Assembly: GCA_905182165.1 (NCBI GenBank) | Contig: CAJJAK010000005.1 | Span: forward strand, 1-39,331 | Reading direction: 5' to 3' | Length of the DNA: 39,331 bases | Source: an uncultured Paracoccaceae bacterium | GTDB lineage: Bacteria; Pseudomonadota; Alphaproteobacteria; Rhodobacterales; Rhodobacteraceae | Part shown: in pieces, positions 7,093 to 17,303 of the stretch | How the letters are laid out: each line of letters starts with the position of its first letter | How positions within the stretch are numbered: position 1 is the first letter of the stretch | Translations under genes and position numbers: made by a program | Notes under the pieces: generated by a model | Told to the model about the DNA's origin: nothing | What the model saw: the letters and a program-made list of their open reading frames with translations, nothing else | The model's database searches: none

Positions 7093-10064
7093 ATGATGAA
7101 TTTTGCAATTTGGCAGAGTATTTTAGAGCAACAATGGGGCATAAAGGCTAAACTGAGTTCATTAGATGGTGAATTTGATTTAAATATTTTAGTAAAAGCA
7201 AATAGTACTAAGAATTATGTGCTTAAAGTTATGCGATCTGGGTGTTTGCAAGATTTTGTAGATATGCAGATTAAAGCGTTAAATCACCTAAAAGTATCAG
7301 AGCCTGAATTGCCTTTCCCAGAGGTAGTGGCCACTCTTTCCGGGCAGAAATTTGTAGAATGTAAAGATGAATTTGGTAAAATAAGATTATTATGGTTAAT
7401 TAAAAAATTACCTGGTCATAAGTATGTTGACCATGGTTATAAAAGCTTAAATTTGATCAGCCAGCTGGGTGGCATGATTGCAAAATGTGATGCAGCATTA
7501 AAATCATTTGAGCATAAATTTTTACACCGGGATTTAAAATGGAATTTAAGTGAAGCTAGTTGGGTTGAGGACCATGTGGATTTAATCGAAGATTCATCGC
7601 GTAAATGATTCTTGAAAATATTATTAAAGATTACAAAAATATCCAACCTATGCTCAAAAAACAACCATTTCAACCAATCCACGGTGATGTTAATGATCAC
7701 AATACTTTAGTAAATGCTAGTTTAAATACTAAAGCCAGTATTTCAGGTATTTTGGACCTGGGAGATATGTGTTTTGCACCTCGCGTTTGTGAAGTTGCTA
7801 TTGCGGGAGCATATATTGTCCTAGACCATGAAAAGCCAGAAGTGGCACTTGCTACTTTGATTGAGGGTTACAACTGTATTCTCCGACTTGATACTCGTGA
7901 ATTAGATTTGATCTGGCCTTTATTACGCATGCGCTTGGCAGTTAGTGTTATTAACTCCACGTTAATGTCAAAAGATGATCCTGATGATCCTTATATAACT
8001 GTTTCACAAGAACCGGCTTGGAGATTTTTGGAAAGAAAAGTTAAACACTCGAAGTTTATGGCTGCTCGTCTACGCAGCATTTGTGGAAAGCCAGTGGTTG
8101 ATGGTGCAGACCGTGTATTGGCTTATTTGAATGAAAAACGCGGCTCATTTTTCCCAATTTTTGATCGTGATTTAACTTCAATACCTATGGGGTCATTATC
8201 TGTGGAAAATTCTCTTTGGCCTAAAAATCCGTTTTTTTTACCTCCAGAGGAGGCTGTCAGAGTTGGTGAAGAGATTGAACATAAAGATGCCTTTTGGATG
8301 GGATATTATAATGAACCACGTTTGATATATGTAGAACCTGCTTTTCGGAATGGTCCCTGGAAAGCATCAGATAGGCGAACAGTACATTTGGCTATTGATA
8401 TTTTTGCGCCTACCAGTACCCGAGTTTATTCACCTCTTGATGGACGGGTAGCTGTAGCTGAAAATCGGGTTGGATATCTAGACTATGGTGGGGTAATTAT
8501 TCTTGAACATAAAACACCGGGTGATGATATATTCTATACTCTTTATGGACATCTTAATCCCGAGTTTATGGAACGTATAAAGGTTGGGGATACCATCGAT
8601 GCGGGCACTTTTTTCTGTCACCTGGGTGATGAAAAAATGAATGGTGGTTGGGCACCTCATTTGCATTTTCAATTAGCTTTGATGACTGAAGGTATTGAGG
8701 CTGATTGGCCAGGTGTTGGTGATCCGGATGAGATGTATTTGTGGCATGGTGTATGCCCAAACCCAGCCGCACTATTGAATTTACCAGATAAAATGACACA
8801 CTACTCACCCACCAATAAAAAAGAAATTTTGAGTGAACGCCGAGAGCATTTTGGACGAAACTTATCTATCACTTATGAAGACCCAGTAATGCTTGTTCGT
8901 GGTTGGAAGCACCACATGTTTGATGAATGGGCCCGCCCTTACCTTGATGCTTACAATAATGTGCCCCATGTTGGGCATGCACATCCTCGTATCCAAAGAA
9001 TTGTGAGTAACCAGATGGGGAGGATAAACTACAAACACTCGTTATCTTCATCCAGCACAAACAGCTTTTGCTAAAAAAATACTTTCAAAACTTCCATCAA
9101 AACTTGATACATGCTTTTTTGTTAACTCCGGATCTGAAGCAAATGAACTAGCGTTACGATTAGTTCGTGCTCATACTGGTTTAAAGGGAATTGTAACACT
9201 TAATCACGGTTACCACGGCAACACTACTGGCGCTGTTGATATTTCAGCATACAAATTTAATGCTGGAGGGGGTGTTGGGCAAGCAGATTGGGTTGAATTA
9301 ATTGAACTTCCTGATGATTACCGAGGTCAATTTAAGCGTAATGATCCAAATAGGGCAGAAAAATTTGCAGATTTAGTTAACTCTGCTATTTCAAATCTAA
9401 TATCTAAACAATGTGGATTGGCTGGTTTTATTGCAGAAACCTTTCCATCGGTAGCAGGGCAAATCATTCCACCGGATGGTTATTTGCAAAATGTTTACAA
9501 GCATATTCGTAATGCAGGTGGATTGTGTGTCGCTGATGAAGTGCAAACGGGCTTAGGCCGATTGGTGAGTTTTATTTTGGGTTTGAACAACAAGAAGTTG
9601 AACCTGATATTGTGGTTTTGGGTAAGCCCATTGGAAATGGCCACCCTATTGGGGTCGTAATAACCTCAAAAGAGATTGCTGAGAGTTTTGCAGAAGGCCC
9701 TGAATTTTTTTCTACTTTTGGTGGCTCTACGCTGTCATGTCTGATAGGAAAAGAGGTTTTAGAAATTATTGATGAAGAAAAATTACAAGAAAATGCAGAT
9801 CTAATGGGTAAAAAGTTGCTCGGTGGTTTGAACGAACTTCAGGACAATTTTCCACAAATAGGCGATGTTAGGGGAATGGGTTTATTTTGTGGTGTAGATT
9901 TAGTTAAAAACAGAGAGACCCGTGAGGAAGATCCTGATCTGTGTTCGTATATTAAGAAAGCGTATGCGAGATCACAGAATACTAATAGAGAAATATTATC
10001 TAAAGATAATGTCCTTAAGATCCGTCCGCCGTTGACAATCGATGAAGAAGGTATTGATATTTGA
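7093..10064 (+). CDS. Three-domain fusion: APH-type kinase, M23 peptidase, class-III aminotransferase fold (frameshifted)
   Basis: About 990 residues in four reading frames, with one-base losses or gains near 7604 (A run), 9030 and 9566 (G run). Domain 1 (about 1-330) is an aminoglycoside-phosphotransferase-like kinase with IHGDVNDHNTLV and ILDLGDM. Domain 2 (about 400-560) is an M23 LytM fold with HLAID and PHLHFQL zinc ligands intact. Domain 3 (about 590-990) is a class-III PLP enzyme with NSGSEANELALRLV, CVADEVQTGLGR and the lysine in VLGKPIGNGHPIG. Domains 1 and 3 resemble hydroxylysine kinase and the phospholyases for phosphohydroxylysine or phosphoethanolamine. A kinase plus a phospholyase acting on one amine is thus plausible. 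The M23 domain's role is unknown, and no signal peptide is seen. The exact 3' end is uncertain; a further shift could extend it to about 10090. Confidence 0.82.
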
Positions 10065-10367
10065 AGAACTTTAAGCACAGGTAATCCCTCATCATCCAAG
10101 TAATTGAATTCATAAGCATTCCAATAATCTATTCCGTTACATAATTCTGGACACCTAACCCAAACTATGCATCAATATTGATAGAATATATACCGATGAT
10201 AAGCGTGATTCTATTAGCTTTATCTAGAAAAAATATAAAAAATAAACGCTTTGACCAAAAGATTATAAAAGATATCATTGGGTGAAGGGCAGTTGATTTC
10301 CAAAGTGGATATTCATGTGGGCAGTATGATTTACGAACATTAACCTCAAAATAGGAGAAAAGTCAAA
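10065..10367. other. Intergenic stretch before the ABC importer
   Basis: About 300 bases with no convincing plus-strand gene. It holds the ribosome binding site of the next gene (AGGAG at 10353-10357) and probably its promoter, though I find no well-spaced -35/-10 pair. A short minus-strand frame, about 10070-10165, is discussed in the findings. Confidence 0.5.
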
Positions 10368-11456
10368 ATGCAATCTTACTTGACAAAATTAAAGAAAACA
10401 GCGCTGGCGGCTTTGTTTTCTCTTGGAGCAATGAATACCTATGTTAGTGCTGATACACTTGATATTGGAGTATTACTACCATCACCGATCGCAGATGTGG
10501 GGTGGTCGCATGCATTGGTTGAAGGCTTTAACGGCATCAAAGAGAAATATGGTGATAATGTTACATTAAACATTGTTGAAAACATTCAAGAGGGCCCAGA
10601 TGCTGACCGAATTATGAATAAAATGGTTGGTGATGGTAACAAATTCATACTGCTAGGTTCATTCGGTTACATGAATAGTGGCTTGAAATTAGCCAAACGT
10701 AACCCGGACATGTCGTTCATTCATGCTTCAGGCTACAAAGTAGCCGACAACTTTTCACCATTTACAGCCAAATATTATGAGGGATTATACCTTATGGGTA
10801 TGGCTGCTGCCGATCTGACTAAAACCAAGAAACTTGGTGTTGTGGGAGCGTATGCCATCCCAGAATTGATCTCTTCGATCAATGGTTTCGCTCTTGGTGC
10901 ACGAGCAGTTGATCCGGAGATTACTGTTGATGTCATTTGGTTGAATTCTTGGTTCGATCCAGCAAAAGCTCAGGCTTCAGCAAAAGCACTGATAGCGAAT
11001 GGCTCAGACGTTTTGTTCTCTAACGCTCAAGATACGCCTTCCGTTGTTACTGTAGGTGAAGAAGCAGGTGTGTATGTGTTCAATTTGAATAGTTCGATGA
11101 AAGAATATGCACCCACAAAATATCTTGGTGTGGTGAAAACCGATTGGGGACCTTTCTTTTCTGCATCGGTTGAAGCGCACCTAAATGGTAACTTTGAGGG
11201 CCGTAATGAATGGCTTGGTGTTGATGCTGGCGTGGTTGTAACTGAGGAATGGAACTCGGATATTAGCTCTGAAATGGTACAAAGAATTAAAAATGCTGAG
11301 GCGGAGATTTCATCGGGTGCACGACATGTTTACGATGGTCCAATCTTTAATCAAGAGGGTGAGCAAATTGTGGCTGCTGGTGAGCGCCTAGATGATGGTG
11401 GCATCCTCGGAATTAATTGGCATGTTCAAGGTGTGAATACCCCGTTGCCAAAATAG
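10368..11456 (+). CDS. BMP/PnrA-family ABC transporter substrate-binding protein
   Basis: An intact 362-residue periplasmic binding protein. Residues 1-29 form a Sec signal peptide (basic start, hydrophobic stretch, then VSADT). The mature part begins DIGVLLPSPIADVGWSHALVEG, the typical opening of the BmpA/Med/PnrA family, and has the PFTAKYYEGLYLMGMAA segment seen in these proteins. Known members bind purine nucleosides, but proteobacterial members are often annotated without a known ligand. A good AGGAG lies 10 bases ahead of the ATG. The ATPase and two permeases follow in order, separated from it by a stem-loop that may protect or punctuate the message and keep this subunit in excess. The nearby hydrolases hint at a nitrogenous heterocycle or amide ligand, which is inference. 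Confidence 0.9.
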   Translation: MQSYLTKLKKTALAALFSLGAMNTYVSADTLDIGVLLPSPIADVGWSHALVEGFNGIKEKYGDNVTLNIVENIQEGPDADRIMNKMVGDGNKFILLGSFGYMNSGLKLAKRNPDMSFIHASGYKVADNFSPFTAKYYEGLYLMGMAAADLTKTKKLGVVGAYAIPELISSINGFALGARAVDPEITVDVIWLNSWFDPAKAQASAKALIANGSDVLFSNAQDTPSVVTVGEEAGVYVFNLNSSMKEYAPTKYLGVVKTDWGPFFSASVEAHLNGNFEGRNEWLGVDAGVVVTEEWNSDISSEMVQRIKNAEAEISSGARHVYDGPIFNQEGEQIVAAGERLDDGGILGINWHVQGVNTPLPK

Positions 11457-11461
11457 AATTG

Positions 11462-11500
11462 CTTGCTTGCCCCAGTGATTTTTTTATTGGGGCAAGCAAG
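11462..11500 (+). terminator. Strong stem-loop between the binding-protein and ATPase genes
   Basis: A perfect 13-base-pair inverted repeat: CTTGCTTGCCCCA at 11462-11474 and TGGGGCAAGCAAG at 11488-11500, with a 13-base loop that contains seven T. It starts 6 bases after the stop of the binding-protein gene. No T run follows the stem, so it is more likely an intercistronic mRNA-stabilising or partial-termination element than a full terminator. This layout is common after binding-protein genes. Confidence 0.65.
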
Positions 11501-11525
11501 TTATAAATCAAGGTTCAATGAAGAA

Positions 11526-13075
11526 ATGAATGGTGATCAGCAGCCACTACTTACTTTAAGTAAGCTAACTAAGATTTATGGTTCATTAATTGCCAATGAT
11601 TCAATTGATTTGGATGTCTTCTCAGAACTATTCACGGAATTATAGGTGAAAATGGAGCTGGTAAATCTACTTTAATGAATATCTTGTATGGTTTGCACCG
11701 CGCTGACACTGGTGAGATGTTAATTGATGGAACAAAAGCAAAAATAAAAAGTAGTGCGGATGCATTGGCACTGGGTATAGGTATGGTTCACCAACACTTT
11801 ATGCTTATTAATAGGTTCTCAGTTCTTGAAAATGTTATGCTTGGATCAGAGGGTGGCTCTCTTCTTAGTTCAGGCAAAATTGCCACTGTAAATAAGCTTA
11901 AAGAACTAGGCCAAACATTTGATATGGAAGTCGACCCAAACGCATTAGTAAGTGATTTAAATGTTGGAATGCGCCAGCGAGTAGAAATTTTAAAAGCTCT
12001 CAAGGGTGGGGCTAAAATTTTAATTTTGGATGAACCAACTGGCGTGCTTACCCCACAAGAAGCAACACAGTTATTTGATATATTAGATAAGTTAAGAGCG
12101 AACGGTGTTACTGTTTTACTAATAACGCATAAGTTAGCTGAAATTATGGCAATAACTGACAACGTATCAATAATGCGTGGTGGTGAAATGGTGGGCCATC
12201 GAAAAACAAGTACGCAAGAACTAGCAACACTTATGATTGGCCGAAGTATTCCGAAGATTGAGCGGAAAAAAAGTGACCATAAGTCAAAAAATGCAATCTT
12301 AAATGTAACTAATTTGAATATTAAAAACCCAGATCCATTTGGAACAGACCTAAAAAATTTAAGTTTATCCGTATTTGGTGGAGAAATTGTTGGTATTGCT
12401 GGAGTGTCTGGAAATGGCCAACAGGAACTTGGTCGTATTATCTCTGGAGAGGATAAAAGGGGTGACTTGGCACCTTCTACCGTAAAGATGTTTGGCCAGC
12501 CCGTCACGCGAAAGGGTGTAATAGAGCGACGAGATCTTGGCTTTTCCTTTGTTCCGGAGGAAAGGCTGGGCCGTGGAGCTGTGCCTTCGATGACGCTATC
12601 GCAAAACTCGCTTCTTACAGCCTTCAAGAAAGGCATGCTCAAAAATGGGTTTATACAAGATGATGTTGTTACAGAATTTACAGACAAATGCATCACTGAA
12701 TTTTCTGTAAAGTCTTCTGGTAATGGTGCTACGGCGAACTCCTTATCAGGTGGAAATTTACAAAAATTTTTAGTGGGACGTGAATTACTATTGGAACCAA
12801 AACTATTATTTTTGTCGCAACCTACTTGGGGCGTAGATGTTGGATCTGCTAACGAAATCAGACAAAAATTAATAAGTTTACGTGATAACGGAGTTGGCAT
12901 TTTAGTCATTTCAGAAGAATTAGAAGAATTGTTCGAAATCACAGATCGTATTTACGTTTTAAGGAGTGGACGTATATCGACCTCTATGCAAACAAGCGAA
13001 GTTACTCCCGATGAAATTGGAGAGTACATGATTGGTGAAGAGCGAGAGGATGCTAGTAATGCTATTGCAGTTTGA
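11526..13075 (+). CDS. BMP/Nup-type ABC transporter, double ATP-binding protein (frameshifted)
   Basis: About 516 residues with two ABC domains fused, as usual for importers of the YufO/NupO type. The first domain has Walker A GENGAGKST, a degenerate signature LNVGMRQRVEIL and Walker B ILILDEPTGVLTP. The second has the weak Walker A GVSGNGQQEL typical of the family and signature LSGGNLQKFLVGREL, with LFLSQPTWGVDVG after it. One frameshift near 11625 separates MNGDQQPLLTLSKLTKIYG from the Walker A part; the reading resumes as IHGIIGENGAGKST. I chose the ATG at 11526 because an upstream TTG would lie inside the stem-loop. Its 3' end overlaps the first permease gene. Confidence 0.88.
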
Positions 13076-14150
13076 ACGGCGAGATACTGCTTCAAAGCCT
13101 CTAATGTTCGCTACGCCATTCATTGCTATTGCTATAACGATATTTTTTAGCAGCATTATGCTTCTTATTCAGGGTAAATCTTTGCAAACAACTTTTTACA
13201 CTTTTTTTATAGAACCTTTCGCATCTACTTATGCTATATCAGAAGTTTTCCTCAAATTTGGTCCATTGCTCTTTATCGCTCAGGCTTTGGCTATCGGTTT
13301 TAGAGCAAAAGTTTGGAACATAGGAGCTGAGGGTCAAATGATTATGGGCGCAATATTTGCCTCGTCAGTTCCTGTCTATTTTACAGAAAGTGAGTCGGTA
13401 TTCCTTCTTCCAGCTATGATCTTATTGGGTGCATTAGGAGGATTAGTTTGGGCTGCTATCGCTGCGTTTTTGAAGACACGCTACAATGCTAATGAGATTT
13501 TGGTCACGTTGATGCTCTCTTCGGTAGCGTTGCAAATCCTCTACTATTTTCTTTTAGGTCCTTGGAAAGACCCAATGGGTTTTAATTTCCCGCAAACTGT
13601 CATGTTTCAAGACGCTGCATTATTTCCACCCATTATTTTTGGGTTTCGGTTGAATTATTCGTTAATTATTCCAATAATCTTTACAATTTTTGTTTGGATT
13701 TATATGGAGAAACGTTTCGGTGGCTTTCAGCTTACAGTGGGTGGACTTGCGCCTCGTGCAGCTACTTATGCTGGTTACAGCGCAAATGGCGCAGTTTGGA
13801 AAAGCTTATTAATTGCTGGAATGGCGGCTGGGATTGCTGGCATGAGTGAGGTCGCAGGACCAATTGGTCAGTTACAACGTTCCGTGACATCAGGTTATGG
13901 TTATTCGGCCATCATCGTAGCTTATTTGGGGGCTTTGCACCCTATAGGTATTGTATTTGCTGCGTTCTTTTTGTCTGTCATTCACATCGGTGGAGATTAT
14001 GCCCTAGTTACCGCTAAACTGCCGATAAGCTCAGTGCACATTTTCCAGGGATTGCTATTGGTAACTTACTTAGCAAGTTATACCTTGGTGAATTATAGGT
14101 TTAAACCTCGTAAAGCTCGAATAGAAGAAATTGAAAGTTCTTTAACATGA
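13059..14150 (+). CDS. ABC transporter permease (YufP/NupP-type)
   Basis: Integral membrane permease of about 363 residues with some 8-10 hydrophobic segments, belonging to the branched-chain-amino-acid/nucleoside permease family. GFRAKVWNIGAEGQMIMGAIFA (in pieces) and the conserved GYSAIIVAYLGALHP loop place it with the BMP-associated permeases. I prefer the ATG at 13059, preceded by AGAGG, over ATG 13050 and TTG 13032; the start overlaps the ATPase gene by 17 bases, which argues for coupling. The final TGA overlaps the ATG of the second permease (ATGA). It would form the membrane channel together with that protein. Confidence 0.88.
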   Translation: MLLQFERRDTASKPLMFATPFIAIAITIFFSSIMLLIQGKSLQTTFYTFFIEPFASTYAISEVFLKFGPLLFIAQALAIGFRAKVWNIGAEGQMIMGAIFASSVPVYFTESESVFLLPAMILLGALGGLVWAAIAAFLKTRYNANEILVTLMLSSVALQILYYFLLGPWKDPMGFNFPQTVMFQDAALFPPIIFGFRLNYSLIIPIIFTIFVWIYMEKRFGGFQLTVGGLAPRAATYAGYSANGAVWKSLLIAGMAAGIAGMSEVAGPIGQLQRSVTSGYGYSAIIVAYLGALHPIGIVFAAFFLSVIHIGGDYALVTAKLPISSVHIFQGLLLVTYLASYTLVNYRFKPRKARIEEIESSLT

Positions 14151-15073
14151 CACTTCTTGAATTTTTTCTCGCGGGCACAATGAGTGCTGCTACTGTTTTT
14201 CTACTTGCTGCCTTAGGCGAATTAGTTGCTGAAAAGTCAGGTATGTTAAATTTGGGCGTGGAGGGCATGATAGCAATCTCTGCCGCGGTTGGGTTTGTGG
14301 TAACTTATCAAACTGGCAGTCATTTTATAGGATTTATTGTGGCTGGAGCTGCTGGCATAGGCGTATCTATGATTTATGCGATGGTTTCGATTACATTTTT
14401 TGAGTGACCATGAGCTACTGGGTTGGCTGTTGGTATTTTGGGCTTGGGTCTTTCTGCATTGATTGGAAAGAATCATGAAAGCCTTACTATAACTGCCCCA
14501 GATCCTATTCAAATTCCAATTTTAAGTGATATTCCGTTGGTTGGGCCCGTTTTATTCCAGCAAAATATTGTTGTCTACTTTGCGATCGTTATGGCTGTTT
14601 TGATAAGTTTTTGCTTGAACAAAACCCGGCTTGGCTTGGCCATACGGGCGTGTGGAGAAAATCCTAAAGCGGCTGAGGCACTTAGTTATTCAGTATTCAA
14701 GATTAAAAATGGAGCTGTAGCTTTTGGAGGTTTGATGGCAGGATTTGCCGGGGCATATGCATCTACTATATATACCCCACTTTGGGCTGATGGAATGATA
14801 GCTGGCCGTGGATGGATTGCGGTTGCACTGGTTGTATTTGGAACATGGAAAACTGGTCGTATCGTTTTAGGGGCTTATCTGTTTGGAATGGTATCTCTCG
14901 GAGAATTAATGGTTCAATCTTTTGGGGTAGCTGTCCCATCTCAATTGTTATCGGCAATGCCGTTTGTAATTACTATAGTTGTTTTGGCGATAATATCTTC
15001 CGATAGAGCACGGCTGAGACTACATGCGCCATATTCTCTAGGCGAGACATATGATGGATCGGAACCGCAATGA
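14147..15073 (+). CDS. ABC transporter permease (YufQ/NupQ-type), with two compensating frameshifts
   Basis: Second membrane subunit of the importer, about 308 residues. The start MTLLEFFLAGTMSAATVFLLAALGE and the following EKSGMLNLGVEGMI are diagnostic for this permease type, as are NKTRLGLAIRACGENPKAAE and AYASTIYTPLWADGMIAGRGWIA further on (both in pieces). The frame is interrupted at 14407 by an apparent extra T in a T run near 14399 and restored by a missing G near 14414. The two cancel, so the upstream and downstream parts share one frame. The local reading ITFLSDHEATGLAVGI is continuous with the family. It is the last gene of the importer operon. Confidence 0.87.
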
Positions 15074-15098
15074 AGGATCTTAACTAAATAATAGCATT

Positions 15099-15188
15099 TG
15101 GCAGAGACGAAGGGATTCGAACCCTCGAGACCCTTCCGGGCCTACTCCCTTAGCAGGGGAGCGCCTTCGACCACTCGGCCACATCTCC
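15099..15188 (-). tRNA. tRNA-Ser (anticodon GCU)
   Basis: A 90-base class-II tRNA on the minus strand. It starts GGAGATGTGGCCGAGTGG; the anticodon arm is CTCCC-CTGCTAA-GGGAG with anticodon GCT at 15152-15154 of the plus strand; a long variable arm follows, then the T arm with GGTTCGAATCC. The acceptor stem closes with CGTCTCT, discriminator G and an encoded CCA at 15099-15101. It lies between the importer operon and the gamma-glutamyltransferase gene. No integrase or duplicated 3' end is seen nearby. Confidence 0.96.
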
Positions 15189-15356
15189 GCTGACGGCTAT
15201 ACAAGGCCATTAAACAGGATAAAAGCTATTTTTTGAAATTTTGCGAGTATTTTTTTAAAATTCTATAATATTGTTTGCTGCTATATCTTTATCAATACTG
15301 ATTGAGTAAAAAAAATCGCAAAATAGTATTTTATGTTTGAAAGGTTTGAATTTCTG

Positions 15357-17116
15357 ATGAGAAAGTTTTTTATTTCTATTAGCATTTTATTTGTGACTGG
15401 TGAATATTGTTCTAGCTCAAGAACAAGTCACAGATTCAATTTCTCCAGAAGGACCTACACCATCAAAGCTTGTACCAAACGGCAAGTCTGCAAGATCAGA
15501 TAATTGGATGGTAGTCACGGCTAACCCATTAGCATCTGAAGCTGGAGCAAAAATTTTACAAAATGGTGGAACTGCGGCTGATGCCATGGTCGCTGTACAA
15601 GCAATGTTAGGCTTGGTTGAACCTCAAAGCTCTGGCTTAGGTGGTGGAGCTTTTTTGGTTTGGTTTGATGCAAAAACAAAAGAAATCACAACTCTAGATG
15701 GTCGTGAGACTGCTCCAAGTGGAGTTAACCCAGAAATGTTTTTGGATAAGACTGGAAAACCATTGAAATTTTTTGAAGCTGTAGTTGGCGGATTATCAGT
15801 TGGTGTGCCTGGAACACCAGCTTTAATGGAGGTCGCGCAGAAGCGGTGGGGTAATCAAACGTGGAGTTCCCTTTTCATGGATGCGATCTATATTGCAGAG
15901 ACAGGTTTTAAAGTCTCACCTCGACTTGGAAAGCTGATTGATTACGATCAAGAAAGATTAAAAACTTTTAAAGCTACGTCAGCTTATTTCAGTTTGAATG
16001 GAGAGTTTATAAAAGCTGGTGAGATCTTGCGAAATTCTCATTATGCGGAAACACTAAAAACGTTAGCATTAAATGGCTCCAAGAGTTTTTATTCTGGAGA
16101 GATTGCGAAAGGGATAGTTAATACTGTTCAAAATAAGAATAACAATCCAGGTGTTTTGAGTTTAAGTGACCTTAATAATTATAAAGTCAAAGAACGTGAG
16201 GCTATTTGCTCCAAATATAGAGGTTTTGATATATGTGGTATGGGCCCACCTTCATCAGGAGCATTATCTGTTGGTATTATTCTAGGTATACTCGAGAATT
16301 TTGATTTGCGTAGTCTTGGACCAAAATCAGCTGAAGCTTGGAGATTGATTGGTGATGCCTCTCGACTTTCATTTGCTGATCGTGGGCGATACATGGCGGA
16401 TAGTGATTTTGTTTTTGTACCTGTTAACGGCCTACTCAATAAAGACTATTTAGCTGCACGAGCAAAGCTTCTACAAACTGGTCGCGCTTTGGAGTACGTT
16501 CATCCGGGTGTGCCATCTTATAATTTAACAAATTTTTATGCAGATGATCAAAGTATAGAATTACCTTCTACATCGCATATATCCATTGTGGATAGTTATG
16601 GAAACGCATTGGCAATGACAACAACAATTGAAAATGCTTTTGGGTCTCGGTTGATGACACCGGGTGGATTTTTATTAAACAATGAATTGACTGATTTTTC
16701 ATTTAAAACCAAGTATTGATGGTGTGCTAATCGCAAATAGAGTCGAGCCAGGGAAACGCCCTCGGTCTTCAATGTCTCCAACGATAGTTCTTAAAGATAA
16801 TAAACCAGTTTTAGTTTTGGGTTCTACTGGAGGTAGTGGAATAATCGGTTTTGTTGTGAAAACAATAATTGCTCATATTGATTGGGGTATGGATGTAAAG
16901 GCAGCCATAGATTTTCCAAACTTGATAAATCGCTTTGGTACTTTTGATATTGAAATGGGTGCTGGGTTAGAAAAATTGGCAGACCAATTAATGGAACTGG
17001 GGTTTGTCGTTAAGATAAGACCCCTTAACTCTGGAACACATGCAATTTCATTGAGTGCAGCAGGACTGCATGGAGCTGCTGATTATCGTCGAGAGGGTAT
17101 TGCTTTAGGATTTTAG
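15357..17116 (+). CDS. ggt: Gamma-glutamyltransferase, secreted (frameshifted)
   Basis: About 586 residues in three frames. The ATG at 15357 opens a signal peptide (MRKFFISISILF), which is split by a one-base shift near 15400 from NIVLAQEQ; a second shift near 16705 lies at FSFKPSIDG. The N-terminal Ntn-hydrolase half has NGGTAADAMVAVQAMLGLVEP and the GLGGGAFLVW loop. Self-cleavage is expected before the Thr of STSHISIVD (Thr391 counted from the ATG-equivalent codon at 15400), which becomes the nucleophile; GNALAMTTTIENAFGS follows it. In the second half PGKRPRSSMSPTIV and GSTGGSGII are conserved. The periplasmic enzyme cleaves gamma-glutamyl amides such as glutathione. The HyuA/HyuB pair 3 kb away belongs to the 5-oxoprolinase family, so a shared gamma-glutamyl route is possible but unproven. 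Confidence 0.88.
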
Positions 17117-17123
17117 TGATAGC

Positions 17124-17303
17124 TTAATGATCTAAATCTAAAGTCGCTTCTTCAATATATGCAGCCATCTTATCAAAATTATTTAATTCGTTAGCTAAAA
17201 TATGAGCTAGCTTGGCAAAAAATATATTTGACTTATCTATGCCAAATTCATCTATTTTAATAGCAAGTGTTTCATATATTTTTTCCATCTCATTATTTGT
17301 CAC
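17124..17303 (-). CDS. DUF2783-like small protein
   Basis: A 59-residue acidic, helical protein that begins with GTG. The GTG overlaps the TGA of the flavoprotein hydroxylase gene (GTGA), and a GGAG lies 7 bases upstream, so the start is well supported; an ATG 15 bases later is the alternative. The sequence pattern (IYETLAIKIDEFGIDKSNIF, then a helical HILANEL segment) fits the DUF2783 family, whose genes commonly follow FAD-dependent phenol hydroxylases of the MhpA type. Its function is unknown; a partner or stability role is inference. It is convergent with the gamma-glutamyltransferase gene, with only 7 bases between the stops. Confidence 0.6.
   Translation of the reverse strand: MTNNEMEKIYETLAIKIDEFGIDKSNIFFAKLAHILANELNNFDKMAAYIEEATLDLDH

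Noticed and set aside
10251..10279. TTGACC at 10251 as the -35 of an importer promoter
   Set aside because: The bases 17 downstream (ATCATT) are a poor -10, and the better TATAAA at 10264 is only 7 bases away.
11788..12942. A long open frame (384 codons) on the minus strand inside the ABC ATPase gene
   Set aside because: It is antisense to a well-conserved double ATPase, shows no recognisable motif, and is rich in Ser, Pro and Thr as expected for a shadow frame.
15099..15188. tRNA-Ser as a possible integration site of a genomic island
   Set aside because: No integrase, no repeated tRNA 3' end and no change in composition is visible on either side.
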